A stretch of DNA of 52,822 bases from Legionella waltersii. Its GTDB lineage: Bacteria; Pseudomonadota; Gammaproteobacteria; Legionellales; Legionellaceae. The notes below the pieces were generated by a model. It was not told the DNA's origin and ran no database searches. It saw nothing but the letters and a program-made list of their open reading frames with translations. This document shows positions 25,605 to 34,114 of the stretch, in pieces. The position numbers and the translations under genes were made by a program. The stretch covers positions 152,425-205,246 of the forward strand of contig NZ_LNZB01000038.1 of the NCBI RefSeq assembly GCF_001468085.1, given 5' to 3'. Numbering within the stretch: position 1 is the first letter of the stretch; each line of letters begins with the position of its first letter.

Positions 25605-27544
25605 GTACTTATCCAATTAATAACCTGTTAAGAGAACCAACAGAAGCCTGGTCAGCAATTACCTGTATGTCCTTAGCTCTACTTGCTTATAGCCAACCGC
25701 ATCTGTTCTTGCTTACCCAAACTATGAGCCTGTATGCAGCGATTGCCCTATTAATCCCTGGACTCTATAGAGCATGGCAAACAATAAAGGTTAAGCGATA
25801 TCACCGCAGACTTTTAGCCATGCCTACCTATGCCCTATCCACTAAAGAAATTCCTTTATCGAAAAACTGGTTATTCTTGGGCAAAGGCTTTCGATGGCGA
25901 CCAAGCCATACCCAAAAGCTGCATCAGATCAAGCAAGTCAAAAATGAAAAATTTATGCAAAGAGATTATTGCTATCAACTGGCTAGACAATTCTGCCAAA
26001 ACCATGAACACACCCGATTAGCAAAGTGGTTTAACAAGCGTTCTAAGTTAAATCTATTTAGACCCGATCCTCCTGTTGGAGGAAGTCCCTTTCTGCATGG
26101 AGTTGGAGAAGAAGATAAACCCATTTACATTCCTCAAGATGTACGTGTAGGTCATACTTTTGTGGTTGGCACCACTAGAGTCGGCAAAACTAGATTAGCC
26201 AGCATTCTGATTAACCAAGACATTCGAAACGGTGACGCAGTTATCGTTGTAGACCCTAAAGGCGACCAGGAATTGGTTAGAGACATGATGGCTGCCTGTG
26301 AAGTATCAGGAGGAAAAGAAGAATTCAAAATCGTTCACTTAGGCTTTGCAAATCAATCGGCACGGTACAACCCTCTCAAGAACTACGATCAAATTAGTGA
26401 AGTAGCTACACGAATTACTGATGCAATATCCGCAGAAGGAGAAGGGAAACAATTTGCAGCCTTTGCTTGGAAGTACGTCAACATTGTGGCTATATGCCTT
26501 GAGGAAATGAAACAACCCATTACCTATCAATCTATTGCCTTTTATATCAGTCGATTAGATCAACTATTGATGACATACGCCGACACCATTTTACCCAATC
26601 ACTATCCCAACTATCATCAAGAGATTGAAGCTATTATAGAGGAGCATGACAGCAAAATTGGTAAAAACAATAAAACCAAATCCCCTATGGAACGCCATCA
26701 GGCAGTCATTCAATATGTCAAAGACCACATCAATAAAACCATTAAAAGCAACAATGTCGAAGCTCTACACGACCAAATCCTGATAGACCTTTATGATGCA
26801 GCTATTATGGATAAACACTACTATGACAAAATCACAGCCAGTGTCGGTCCTGTGTTATCTGAAATTAATAAAAGTAATGCTTCTAAAGTTCTGTCATCCA
26901 AAATTGAACCAGGAGATATTGAACTGATGGATGTCATTAAAAATAAAAAGGTACTTTATATTGGCTTAGATAGTCTGACAAATCCTAATATCGCCCAGGC
27001 CGTAGGTAAGGCTTTCTTATCAGATCTTGTTTCCACTGCTGGCAAAATCTATAAAGAACCCAATGCTCGTTATACCTTGAATCTGCATTGTGATGAGCTA
27101 TCAGAGATTATCCAGGATTCTTTCGTGAAAATTCTCAACAAAGCTGGTGGAGCTGGGTTTCAGGTTACTGCTTATGCCCAAACTATTCAGGATATGGAGG
27201 TGGCACTTGGCTCCAGGGCAAAAGCTGAGGTATCTGAGGGAAATTTTAATACCTTGATAATGCTTAGAGTTAAAAATGAGGAAACGGCAAATCTATTGGT
27301 TAAAGTGCTGCCGCAAGTAGGTGTTGTCGGGCATACCCAAGTTTCTATGGTTAACGACACACCACATGGGGATGATGGAGTTTATTTTAATACGACTAAT
27401 GAAGACAGAGTACAAACATCTTCTGTGCCGATGATTGGAGTGGATGATATTATTTCTTTACCTAAAGGACAGGCTTTTATGATAGTAAATGGTGGAGAAC
27501 TATACAAAATTCGAATTCCTCTACCTATAAGTTGCAAAAAATAG
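25601..27544 (+). CDS. traD: Conjugative coupling protein TraD (VirD4-type ATPase)
   Basis: About 647 residues from ATG 25601 (GGAG-6-ATG, ATGA overlap); an in-frame ATG at 25589 is less likely. It has N-terminal membrane segments (about 17-55), Walker A VVGTTRVGKTRLA near 190-200 and Walker B AVIVVDPKGD near 215-225. A late segment LNLHCDELSEII and the C-terminal DDIISLPKGQAFMIVNGGELYKIRIP complete it, as in SXT/PFGI TraD. It brings the relaxosome to the transfer channel. A decayed copy of its last 50 codons lies at 31913-32067. Confidence 0.92.
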   Translation: MSTYPINNLLREPTEAWSAITCMSLALLAYSQPHLFLLTQTMSLYAAIALLIPGLYRAWQTIKVKRYHRRLLAMPTYALSTKEIPLSKNWLFLGKGFRWRPSHTQKLHQIKQVKNEKFMQRDYCYQLARQFCQNHEHTRLAKWFNKRSKLNLFRPDPPVGGSPFLHGVGEEDKPIYIPQDVRVGHTFVVGTTRVGKTRLASILINQDIRNGDAVIVVDPKGDQELVRDMMAACEVSGGKEEFKIVHLGFANQSARYNPLKNYDQISEVATRITDAISAEGEGKQFAAFAWKYVNIVAICLEEMKQPITYQSIAFYISRLDQLLMTYADTILPNHYPNYHQEIEAIIEEHDSKIGKNNKTKSPMERHQAVIQYVKDHINKTIKSNNVEALHDQILIDLYDAAIMDKHYYDKITASVGPVLSEINKSNASKVLSSKIEPGDIELMDVIKNKKVLYIGLDSLTNPNIAQAVGKAFLSDLVSTAGKIYKEPNARYTLNLHCDELSEIIQDSFVKILNKAGGAGFQVTAYAQTIQDMEVALGSRAKAEVSEGNFNTLIMLRVKNEETANLLVKVLPQVGVVGHTQVSMVNDTPHGDDGVYFNTTNEDRVQTSSVPMIGVDDIISLPKGQAFMIVNGGELYKIRIPLPISCKK

Positions 27545-27673
27545 ACTAATACATTATTGCCAATATTCAGCACCTACTTCAATCGCACTATATGATACAA
27601 TTTATTCAAAGCACTATATTCTAATCACCTAATGAAGATTTAGTTCTAAGGGTATAACCAGAAATGCACAAGA

Positions 27674-28741
27674 ATGAATACTGAATCAAAGCGAACTGAA
27701 AAATATATTATTGTCTCTAACACATTAGCATGTATGAGCAACCAACAATTACAACAAGTACTGTCTACCGGAAATGAGATGCATGCTGGTATTGGAGGAA
27801 CTTCTGTTGGAATAGATATAAAAAATATCCCGGTTTTTGTAAAAAGGGTTCCAATTACTGAACTTGAACTCAAGCCAGATAACTTCATGTCAACGGCTAA
27901 TATTTTTAAATTACCAATGTGCTATCAATATGGTATAGGCTCAGCAGGTTTTAGCGCTTGGCGTGAGCTTGCAGCACACATCATGACAACCAACTGGGTG
28001 ATCAGTGGTAAATGCCTCAATTTCCCAATTCTGTATAGCTGGCGCATTATCCCTAACTCTTCAAGTAAAACAGATCGTTCCTATTGGGAATCTACAGAAA
28101 AATATTTTGCTTATTGGGAAAACAACGAAAGTATCAAAGAACGTGTACATGGTCTGAATAGTTCCAACGCTAGTGTTTTATTATTTCTTGAGCATTTCCC
28201 GAGAAATTTACACCAACATTTAAAAGAAGTTTTGTCATCAAGTGTCGCTGAATTAGATTCAATTAACCATCTGGAAAAATTGAATAAATCATTTGGAAGG
28301 GTTTTAAAATTTATGCAGGAAAATGGTTTTCTTCATATGGATGCTCATTTTCATAACATTTTAGCTGATGAAGATGACATTTACCTCAGTGATTTTGGTT
28401 TGGCACTATCAAAGCAATTCGATTTATCAATGACCGAACATAATTTTGTAAAAGACCATGAACATTATGATAGATGTAGTTATTCAGTCAATTTGCTACA
28501 TGGTGTCCTAACAACTTATGCGGGAAAGGAACATTGGGACAAGACTTTAAGTGATTACTTAGCAAATAAACTTTCAATTAAATTGCCCGATAAAATAAAT
28601 GAAATCCTTTCTAAAAATGCCCCTATTGCAGAAAAAATGCATACATTTTATAAAGAAATTCAGAAAGATAAATCAACTCCGTATCCATCAAATCATCTGA
28701 ATGGAATGCTCATAAACAGTGCGGCAGGGAAAATGCTATGA
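27674..28741 (+). CDS. Kinase-like phosphotransferase of unknown substrate
   Basis: 355 residues with a protein-kinase/aminoglycoside-kinase fold signature: catalytic loop LHMDAHFHNIL near 222-232 and the metal site YLSDFGLAL near 240-250. The Gly-rich start (MHAGIGGTSVGIDI) and the nearby Lys in VFVKRVPI (about 58) could form the ATP site. It therefore phosphorylates either a small molecule or a protein; there is no evidence which. First gene of the cargo block behind traD; it overlaps the next gene by four bases (ATGA). Confidence 0.7.
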   Translation: MNTESKRTEKYIIVSNTLACMSNQQLQQVLSTGNEMHAGIGGTSVGIDIKNIPVFVKRVPITELELKPDNFMSTANIFKLPMCYQYGIGSAGFSAWRELAAHIMTTNWVISGKCLNFPILYSWRIIPNSSSKTDRSYWESTEKYFAYWENNESIKERVHGLNSSNASVLLFLEHFPRNLHQHLKEVLSSSVAELDSINHLEKLNKSFGRVLKFMQENGFLHMDAHFHNILADEDDIYLSDFGLALSKQFDLSMTEHNFVKDHEHYDRCSYSVNLLHGVLTTYAGKEHWDKTLSDYLANKLSIKLPDKINEILSKNAPIAEKMHTFYKEIQKDKSTPYPSNHLNGMLINSAAGKML

Positions 28742-29733
28742 TTCAAATTGAAAAAATAACGGGTGAACTAGCTAAAGCCTTGTGTCAAAAAATTACAGCG
28801 GAGTTACCGGAGTACTTCGGATTACCCGAAGCAAATGAGCATTACGCTATAGGTGTTACAAAACGTATAAATTTCGCTGCGAAAAAGGATGATAACTATA
28901 TTGGTCTCATTTCAATTGATTTTCCTTATCCTAATAATGCCAATATTTATTGGATGGCCGTGAGACGTGATTTTCACCGTCAAGGTGTTGGAAAACAATT
29001 AATAGATGAAGCTTGTCATTTTGCTATAACACAAGATGCTAAAACTATAACTGTTGAAACGCTAAGCCCTTCTGAATCAGAAGAGAATTATCTTAAAACG
29101 TATCTGTTCTACCAATCGGTTGGTTTTAAAGCTCTTTTTGATTTAAAACCCGCCGGATATGAGTGGAATATGGCGTATATGATGAAACAGCTTGAACCTC
29201 TAGCAATAAACCAACAAGCAATTGTTATTAAAGCACTGGAGTTATCCGATATACCCTGCCTGGTCGATGCTTTTCAAAAAGCAAATTGGCAAAAGCCGGC
29301 CTCATTATTTGAAAAGTATTACCAAGAACAGCAAGACGCTGAGCGAATGGTGTGGTTGGCCTATTTTAAAGACCAAATTGCCGGCTATGTTACTTTAAAG
29401 TGGACATCACTCTATGAACCCCTTGCTCATAAACAAATCCCAGAAATTATGGACTTAAATGTATTGCCTTCCTTTCGCAAATTTGGAATAGGAACTACTT
29501 TACTAACAACCGCTGAAGAAAAAGCAGCAAGTCAGCATGATCGTGTAGGTCTTGGCGTTGGTTTATATGTCGGACAAGATGGGGGATATGGACAAGCGCA
29601 ACGGCTTTACATCAAACGCGGCTATATTCCTGATGGACTGGGGGTCACTTATGACTATAAACCAGTTGAGCCAGGAAAAATGGTTTGTTTGGATGATGAT
29701 TTGATATTATGGTTTACTAAAAAGGTGAAATGA
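28738..29733 (+). CDS. Tandem GNAT acetyltransferase (two GNAT domains)
   Basis: 331 residues with two acetyl-CoA-dependent GNAT domains in tandem. Domain one (about 1-155) has motif A in VRRDFHRQGVGKQLIDEA; domain two (about 165-330) has VLPSFRKFGIGTTLLTTAEEKA. Both retain the Q/R-x-x-G-x-G/A pyrophosphate loop, so both may bind acetyl-CoA. Tandem GNATs often modify antibiotics or amino-compounds; the substrate is unknown. It is coupled to the upstream kinase-like gene and followed after four bases by a cyclase-family gene. Confidence 0.82.
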   Translation: MIQIEKITGELAKALCQKITAELPEYFGLPEANEHYAIGVTKRINFAAKKDDNYIGLISIDFPYPNNANIYWMAVRRDFHRQGVGKQLIDEACHFAITQDAKTITVETLSPSESEENYLKTYLFYQSVGFKALFDLKPAGYEWNMAYMMKQLEPLAINQQAIVIKALELSDIPCLVDAFQKANWQKPASLFEKYYQEQQDAERMVWLAYFKDQIAGYVTLKWTSLYEPLAHKQIPEIMDLNVLPSFRKFGIGTTLLTTAEEKAASQHDRVGLGVGLYVGQDGGYGQAQRLYIKRGYIPDGLGVTYDYKPVEPGKMVCLDDDLILWFTKKVK

Positions 29734-29737
29734 CCAA

Positions 29738-30421
29738 ATGAAATTTCCATTTCAGCTCGTCGAATTAACCCATACTTTAGATGCAAACAGTCCTGCCTGG
29801 GAAAAAAACTGTGGTTTTACGTCATCAATAGTATTGGATTACGCGGACTGTACTAGTGAAACTCCATTTCGCGTCCAACATTTCACGATGCCAGCCGGAA
29901 TGGGAACGCATATGGATGCCCCCTCGCACTGCTGCCCTAATGGCCTCTCTATAGATCAAATCCCGCTGGATCAATTAGTCGCTCCTTGTGTAGTTATTGA
30001 TGTATCCCAAAAGGCACATGAACTTTACAGCCTGACACCCCAAGATATCGCTGATTTTGAAAAAACACATGACCTTATTCCTCCTGATTCATTTGTCATC
30101 ATCAAAACGGGCTGGTCACGCTTCTGGGACAACCCCACTCAATATCGTAACAACCATAAGTTTCCCTCTATCTCGGCTGAAACAGCCACTTTGCTGGTAT
30201 CACGGGATATTATGGGTTTAGGTATAGATACCTTATCGCCTGATAGACCAGATGATGGTTATCCTGTGCATCGCATCTTGTTAGGTTCAGGACGATACAT
30301 CGTGGAAAACATTGCAATTAGTGAGCAATTACCATCTATAGGTAGTTTTGTCATGGCCTTCCCACTGAAAGTTAGACAAGCGACCGAAGCGCCTATGCGT
30401 TTAATTGGGCTATTGCCATGA
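29738..30421 (+). CDS. Cyclase-family (KynB-like) metal-dependent hydrolase
   Basis: 227 residues of the cyclase/arylformamidase fold. The metal-binding signature MGTHMDAPSHC (about 65-75) is the family's 'HxGTHxDxPxH' in slightly altered form. DTLSPDRPDDGYPVHRILLGSG near 166-188 supplies the second metal and active-site region. Members hydrolyse formamides, cyclic amides or isatin-type compounds. Embedded among acetyl- and phosphotransferases, a detoxification role is plausible but unproven. The stop overlaps the next ATG (ATGA). Confidence 0.8.
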   Translation: MKFPFQLVELTHTLDANSPAWEKNCGFTSSIVLDYADCTSETPFRVQHFTMPAGMGTHMDAPSHCCPNGLSIDQIPLDQLVAPCVVIDVSQKAHELYSLTPQDIADFEKTHDLIPPDSFVIIKTGWSRFWDNPTQYRNNHKFPSISAETATLLVSRDIMGLGIDTLSPDRPDDGYPVHRILLGSGRYIVENIAISEQLPSIGSFVMAFPLKVRQATEAPMRLIGLLP

Positions 30422-30888
30422 ATTATCATATGGACGAAAATAAAACTTTAATTCTGTTAAATGAACTATCAGAACAAATAAATAACCTATATGGCTTTGT
30501 CAAAATTGCTGGTGAAAATTTTGGGGAACCGGCAATAAACTCAGGCCCATGTGGACCTTTTGCTAATGTTTTTTATACAATTTGGAATCAAAAATTTACT
30601 GAAAAAGTAAATATTGCCTTTATCATGGTAAAAAATTCTGATGAATGTTGGCATGTATTAATTAGATTACCAAACGGGTTGCTTTTTGATGGTGGTTTTG
30701 GCGTTCATCAAGAAAACAAGTGGGATAAGGACAAATTTGATATAGTGGATATGCTCCAATATAACCTGCAATTATTAGAAAAAAATTCCGGTGGTTTGAA
30801 TAGAAAGTATCCTCGATATTGCCCCAATTTTTCGATTGATAAAGTCACCAACTTGATAACAAATTGTATCAACCTGATTGAAGAATAG
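30418..30888 (+). CDS. Unknown protein with possible Cys-His-Asp site
   Basis: 156 residues, not recognised. It starts ATGA-coupled to the cyclase gene and ends overlapping the next gene. Conserved-looking elements are SGPCGPFANVFY (Cys45), CWHVLIRL (His79) and LLFDGGFGV (Asp91). The order Cys-His-Asp with these spacings recalls papain/transglutaminase-like folds, so a small amidase or peptidase is possible. A second Met at position 5 is an alternative start. No signal peptide. Confidence 0.6.
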   Translation: MNYHMDENKTLILLNELSEQINNLYGFVKIAGENFGEPAINSGPCGPFANVFYTIWNQKFTEKVNIAFIMVKNSDECWHVLIRLPNGLLFDGGFGVHQENKWDKDKFDIVDMLQYNLQLLEKNSGGLNRKYPRYCPNFSIDKVTNLITNCINLIEE

Positions 30889-31891
30889 TATGAATATGCA
30901 ACCATTGGTAGATAAGCTACAACTTGGTGAGTTAAAAACACAGCCTGAATTACTTAAAGGCGGTGCTTTACATACCATGATTAAAATAGAAACAAGCAAA
31001 GGTATCTTTGCAATTAAACGATTAAATCCGCATATTACCGATAAAAGTCATTTTAAAAAGTCGTATGAGTGCTCCGAACAGATTGCCAATAAAATGGCTA
31101 AAAATGCAATACCTGCGGTGAATGCTTTATCTTTTAATGATGAGTATGTTACTAACATCGCTAAAGATCATTACATAATCTATCCATATATCGACGGTCA
31201 TTTACTTGATGAGTATAAGTTAACGCTTGAGCATGCACGTTCGATCGGCGAGTTGTACTCGTTAATTCATACCGCAGATATTCATCACGCTGAAATAGAT
31301 GAAGCTCAGTACGATTATTTTGAAGACCCGCATTGGGTAAAACTTATTGAGCGCTCCAAACACTCTGATTTGATGGCGCTATTGCCAGTAATTTCAGATT
31401 GGAATCAAGCCTATTTTCAGGCAATCCCAGCTCTAAAACAAGAATCTGTTATTACACATAGAGACATGCACATTCAAAATGTGCTTTGGGATAATCAAAA
31501 TAAACCACATATTATTGACTGGGAAAGTGCCGGTTTGATGAATCCTATGCTGGAAATAATCGGATATGGGTTGGAATGGAGTGGTATTATTTTATATCAA
31601 AAGGCAAATGTTCCTTTCTTGCAGAAACTAATCACCACATACAATCAACATATTTCTAAAACATGGGTAACATCTTCTCATCAAGCATTCATGGGGTGGC
31701 TAGGGCATTGTGTATTGGCATGGACTGAATTTAACATACATCGTATGTTAGGCGAGGTTTCTACTGATGAGGCTGAAATACGAAAAGGTCGTGAAATTAT
31801 CGAAGAAAAAATGATCCCGTGTATAAAATATATTAGATCAGAAGAAGCGTTTCTAAAGCCATTATTAGAGTCATTATTTTCAACCAAGTGA
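30878..31891 (+). CDS. APH-family phosphotransferase
   Basis: 337 residues of the aminoglycoside/choline kinase fold: IAIKRLN-type ATP-binding Lys near 42, catalytic loop ITHRDMHIQNVLW near 192-204 and metal site IIDWESAG near 212-219. It resembles general 'phosphotransferase' relatives rather than any characterised resistance enzyme. It is clearly distinct from the Legionella spectinomycin kinase APH(9) as I remember it. The more likely start may be ATG 30890 or 30896 (MNMQPLVDKL). Last gene of the cargo operon. Confidence 0.78.
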   Translation: MKNSMNMQPLVDKLQLGELKTQPELLKGGALHTMIKIETSKGIFAIKRLNPHITDKSHFKKSYECSEQIANKMAKNAIPAVNALSFNDEYVTNIAKDHYIIYPYIDGHLLDEYKLTLEHARSIGELYSLIHTADIHHAEIDEAQYDYFEDPHWVKLIERSKHSDLMALLPVISDWNQAYFQAIPALKQESVITHRDMHIQNVLWDNQNKPHIIDWESAGLMNPMLEIIGYGLEWSGIILYQKANVPFLQKLITTYNQHISKTWVTSSHQAFMGWLGHCVLAWTEFNIHRMLGEVSTDEAEIRKGREIIEEKMIPCIKYIRSEEAFLKPLLESLFSTK

Positions 31892-31912
31892 GCAATAAAT
31901 ATTTATTTTTGT

Positions 31913-32067
31913 GAAGGAGTATATTTTAATACGACTAAGGAGGATCGGGTTCAGACTTTTTTAGTGCCTATGATTGGGTCGATGATATTATCTCTTTGCC
32001 TAAAGGACAGGCATATATTCTGGTAAATGGAAATGAAGTTTGGAAATTAGAATCCCTTTCATATTAG
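31913..32067 (+). pseudogene. Decayed 3' end of a second traD
   Basis: Read in broken frames this gives EGVYFNTTKEDRVQTFLVPMIG / DDIISLPKGQAYILVNGNEVWK, closely matching the C-terminus of the intact TraD at about 27370-27530. Compared with that gene there is one base missing near 31978 (GGAGTGGATGAT became GGGTCGATGAT) and another missing near 32044, plus many substitutions. It is thus a diverged homologue, not a fresh duplication. Nothing upstream of EGVYF is recognisable. Together with traD it brackets the cargo genes. Confidence 0.85.
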
Positions 32068-32194
32068 ACTCACATACGTGCAAATCTCCCCCAACGTAAC
32101 ATGACATTGTATTTAATGCTATAATCAGAAAATTGTTTATATGTCTCAAATTTGACATTCATGGATTAAAAAAAGGCCTATCGGGAGATGAGCA
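32068..32194 (+). promoter_or_regulatory. Intergenic leader before the two-gene module
   Basis: Contains TATAAT near 32119-32124 without a convincing -35 at normal spacing, and an AT-rich stretch. GGGAGATGAGCA lies just before the ATG at 32195 as ribosome-binding site. This is the start of a separately expressed module. Confidence 0.35.
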
Positions 32195-33238
32195 ATGGGG
32201 CTTAAAAATAACGAAACGCAATTTTACATTTTTGAACTTAAATTGTCTTTAACAGGTCGTTTTGTTCAAAATGATCCCGAACTTACAGATGAGGAAAAAA
32301 AACGAAATAAGCGTACATTTTTTGATTCGTTGCTAAAAAATGATATTGATTTTAAAAAAAAATACACTATCGAAAATCTTTTAAATTACTTAAATTCAAC
32401 TCAATTAACTCATTCACTAGAAAACGTTCTTATTAAATTTAATGATTTTCAGTTTATCGATGAGCAAAAAACAGTCTCAGCTTGCCTTTTCTTCTATGCA
32501 AATAGAAATATACACGCAAATGATTTGTATAATTTCAATACAAATTCAGAGCGAAAAATTGAACAACAGGATTATGAAGGAGTCCGCCTAGTTTCTCACA
32601 TAATCATGAAAGTTATTGGAAGTAAAATAACAAAATCATCTCATCTTTTTGTAGCATTAGAAGCTCGCCCATACATATACCCGAATCAAATCCAAAAAGG
32701 ATTAAATGCCATCTTAAGAGATTGGACTACTGAGTATCAAAGAGATGAACGAAAAATATCAGTACATCCCCAGGTAGAAGTACTAGCATTAAAAGGTGAA
32801 ACTCTCGAAGAAATTTTAAAATCCGGTAAAGTTATAGGTATAAAACTCACACGAAATCATCCTGTAAACCAAAATCAAGATGAATCACCCTTTGTATATA
32901 CAGGAAAAAGTGAACTTGTTTTAACTCCACCAAAGAAAATAGACCTCACCCCAGATGAACAGTTAAAAGGTTTAGCTACAGTGGTGAGAACAAAGAAGTT
33001 AGAGTATGATCGACTAAAAGTCACAGTAGATCTATCGGGTACAACAAAAACTAATGAATATGAACTTTCCAATCAAACGACACCAGAAGGGATATTACAA
33101 GAATATTTTTTCCATAAGGAAATATTAGAATTTGATGAAAATGTAATCGATGTAAATTATACCCACGTAATACCGAAAGTAGTACAAAAAGTTCTCCACG
33201 AGGTACTTACCAATGAGAAGCTTAAAATTTTTGATTAA
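32195..33238 (+). CDS. Unknown soluble protein, first gene of a two-gene module
   Basis: 347 residues, acidic/basic-rich, no membrane segment or signal peptide. I do not recognise it. Noticeable parts are a central LVSHIIMKVIGS ... LFVALEARPYIYPNQIQKGLNAILRD (about 128-175) and a Pro/Lys-rich linker (about 255-275). A C-terminal beta-looking domain follows (LKVTVDLSGTTKTNEYELSNQ). The outline is loosely like DUF4747-type proteins found with phage-defence genes, but that is a weak impression. It overlaps the membrane-protein gene by 26 bases, so the two act together. Confidence 0.65.
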   Translation: MGLKNNETQFYIFELKLSLTGRFVQNDPELTDEEKKRNKRTFFDSLLKNDIDFKKKYTIENLLNYLNSTQLTHSLENVLIKFNDFQFIDEQKTVSACLFFYANRNIHANDLYNFNTNSERKIEQQDYEGVRLVSHIIMKVIGSKITKSSHLFVALEARPYIYPNQIQKGLNAILRDWTTEYQRDERKISVHPQVEVLALKGETLEEILKSGKVIGIKLTRNHPVNQNQDESPFVYTGKSELVLTPPKKIDLTPDEQLKGLATVVRTKKLEYDRLKVTVDLSGTTKTNEYELSNQTTPEGILQEYFFHKEILEFDENVIDVNYTHVIPKVVQKVLHEVLTNEKLKIFD

Positions 33239-33788
33239 ACCATATCTTGATTATGTATTTTATACAGAAGGATATCCTAAATTAGCCTATCATTTTATTA
33301 TTCCCTTGATGATGACACTCATATTGACTATTTTTGGAACATCCGACACGGATAAACTTGTAAACTCTGGTTATACAGTACTGACTTTTATTTCAGCTTT
33401 TTCATTTGCAGCGTTGATTAGCTTTTCAAACTTAAAATCAAAACATCTATCTGAAAAAATATGGGGTAATAAATTATTTAGTTCAGTAGTAATACCAGTT
33501 ATCTATCATTGCTATAAAAATGGGCACAAAATAAAGATCAATCATTCCAGAAAATCATTTATCTCATTATTATTAGGTTACATCTGTTTCACAAGTACAA
33601 TACTACTAACACTGCTAGTAGTATTTAATAGCTTACACATCCCTTACTTTTGCATTAAATTAATTGGAAAAATACTATTCTTTTGGTTATTTTTTTCATT
33701 ATTAGTGAATGTGATTTATGCAATACAATATTTTACCAAAATAAATCTTGAAGAAGCATTAGAAGAGGATACTGAATTTGATAAATAG
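33213..33788 (+). CDS. Four-helix membrane protein, second gene of the module
   Basis: 191 residues with four membrane helices (about 25-42, 50-68, 115-138, 147-170), a basic loop between helices 2 and 3, and an acidic C-terminus (EEALEEDTEFDK). GAGG about ten bases upstream of the ATG. A soluble-plus-membrane pair recalls the architecture of Kiwa or Abi-type defence modules, though no sequence match can be claimed. Followed by a 14-bp perfect hairpin. Confidence 0.65.
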   Translation: MRSLKFLIKPYLDYVFYTEGYPKLAYHFIIPLMMTLILTIFGTSDTDKLVNSGYTVLTFISAFSFAALISFSNLKSKHLSEKIWGNKLFSSVVIPVIYHCYKNGHKIKINHSRKSFISLLLGYICFTSTILLTLLVVFNSLHIPYFCIKLIGKILFFWLFFSLLVNVIYAIQYFTKINLEEALEEDTEFDK

Positions 33789-33790
33789 CA

Positions 33791-33830
33791 TTTCTGCGTC
33801 ACTGCAAATTTCCCAGCAGTGACGCAGAAA
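33791..33830. terminator. 14-bp perfect hairpin after the two-gene module
   Basis: TTTCTGCGTCACTG pairs with CAGTGACGCAGAAA across a 12-base loop, starting three bases after the stop codon. There is no T-run on either side, so it may be a weak terminator or RNA-stability element. Confidence 0.5.
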
Positions 33831-33955
33831 AATCACCTTGATTTTACCGCGTAAAATCAACACATTTCAGCATTTTGTCCGATCCCGCCAATCGGGATTG
33901 GACAAAATTCTTTCCAAAACCCCTTGCGAAGCAAGCACCGCTTTGCTAATTTGGA
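33831..33955. repeat. Cluster of further inverted repeats
   Basis: Non-coding. ATTTTAC-CGC-GTAAAAT at 33841-33857. TTTTGTCC-G-ATCCC pairing with GGGAT-T-GGACAAAA at 33873-33907. CTTGC-GAA-GCAAG near 33923-33935. Several hairpins in 120 bases between two operons suggest a regulatory or replication/transfer-related site; no origin motif is identified. Confidence 0.5.
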
Positions 33956-33960
33956 ATCAA

Positions 33961-34014
33961 GCACAACTGATGAGCTGGTGAAACCCCGGCGAAACGTCAA
34001 CCGACGTCTTATGC
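33961..34014 (+). ncRNA. Hammerhead-ribozyme-like RNA (copy A)
   Basis: All core elements of a type I-like hammerhead are in order. CTGATGA is at 33967-33973. Stem II is GCTGG/CCGGC (33974-33978 with 33986-33990, loop TGAAACC), followed by GAAA at 33991-33994. Stem III is CGTC/GACG (33995-33998 with 34003-34006), then TC. Predicted cleavage is after C34008. Stem I is GCACAA with TTATGC, five of six paired with one A-C mismatch. Activity is inferred from the consensus. Confidence 0.7.
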
Positions 34015-34114
34015 TAGGCCACTTCATTCCCTAACCCCGTGGCTGGACGTTCAGTAGGGAAAACCATCTAGGAATCTCTGTCATCCGGCAGGGCAACTCC
34101 CTCGGGAGTTTAAG
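34015..34114 (+). ncRNA. Conserved structured region downstream of hammerhead A
   Basis: TTCCCT (about 34026-34031) pairs with AGGGAA (34056-34061), enclosing CCGTGGC and CGTTCAG. A second hairpin ACTCCC-TC-GGGAGT follows near 34097-34110. The first element recurs, with changes, after hammerhead B, so the two loci share a two-part RNA. Function is unknown; probably the leader of the recombinase genes. Confidence 0.5.

Noticed and set aside
28738..29733. Two separate acetyltransferase genes
   Set aside because: A single uninterrupted frame contains both GNAT domains; no internal start or stop.
34015..34110. Riboswitch interpretation of the structured leaders
   Set aside because: No known aptamer core was recognised; the hammerhead core explains the first part better.
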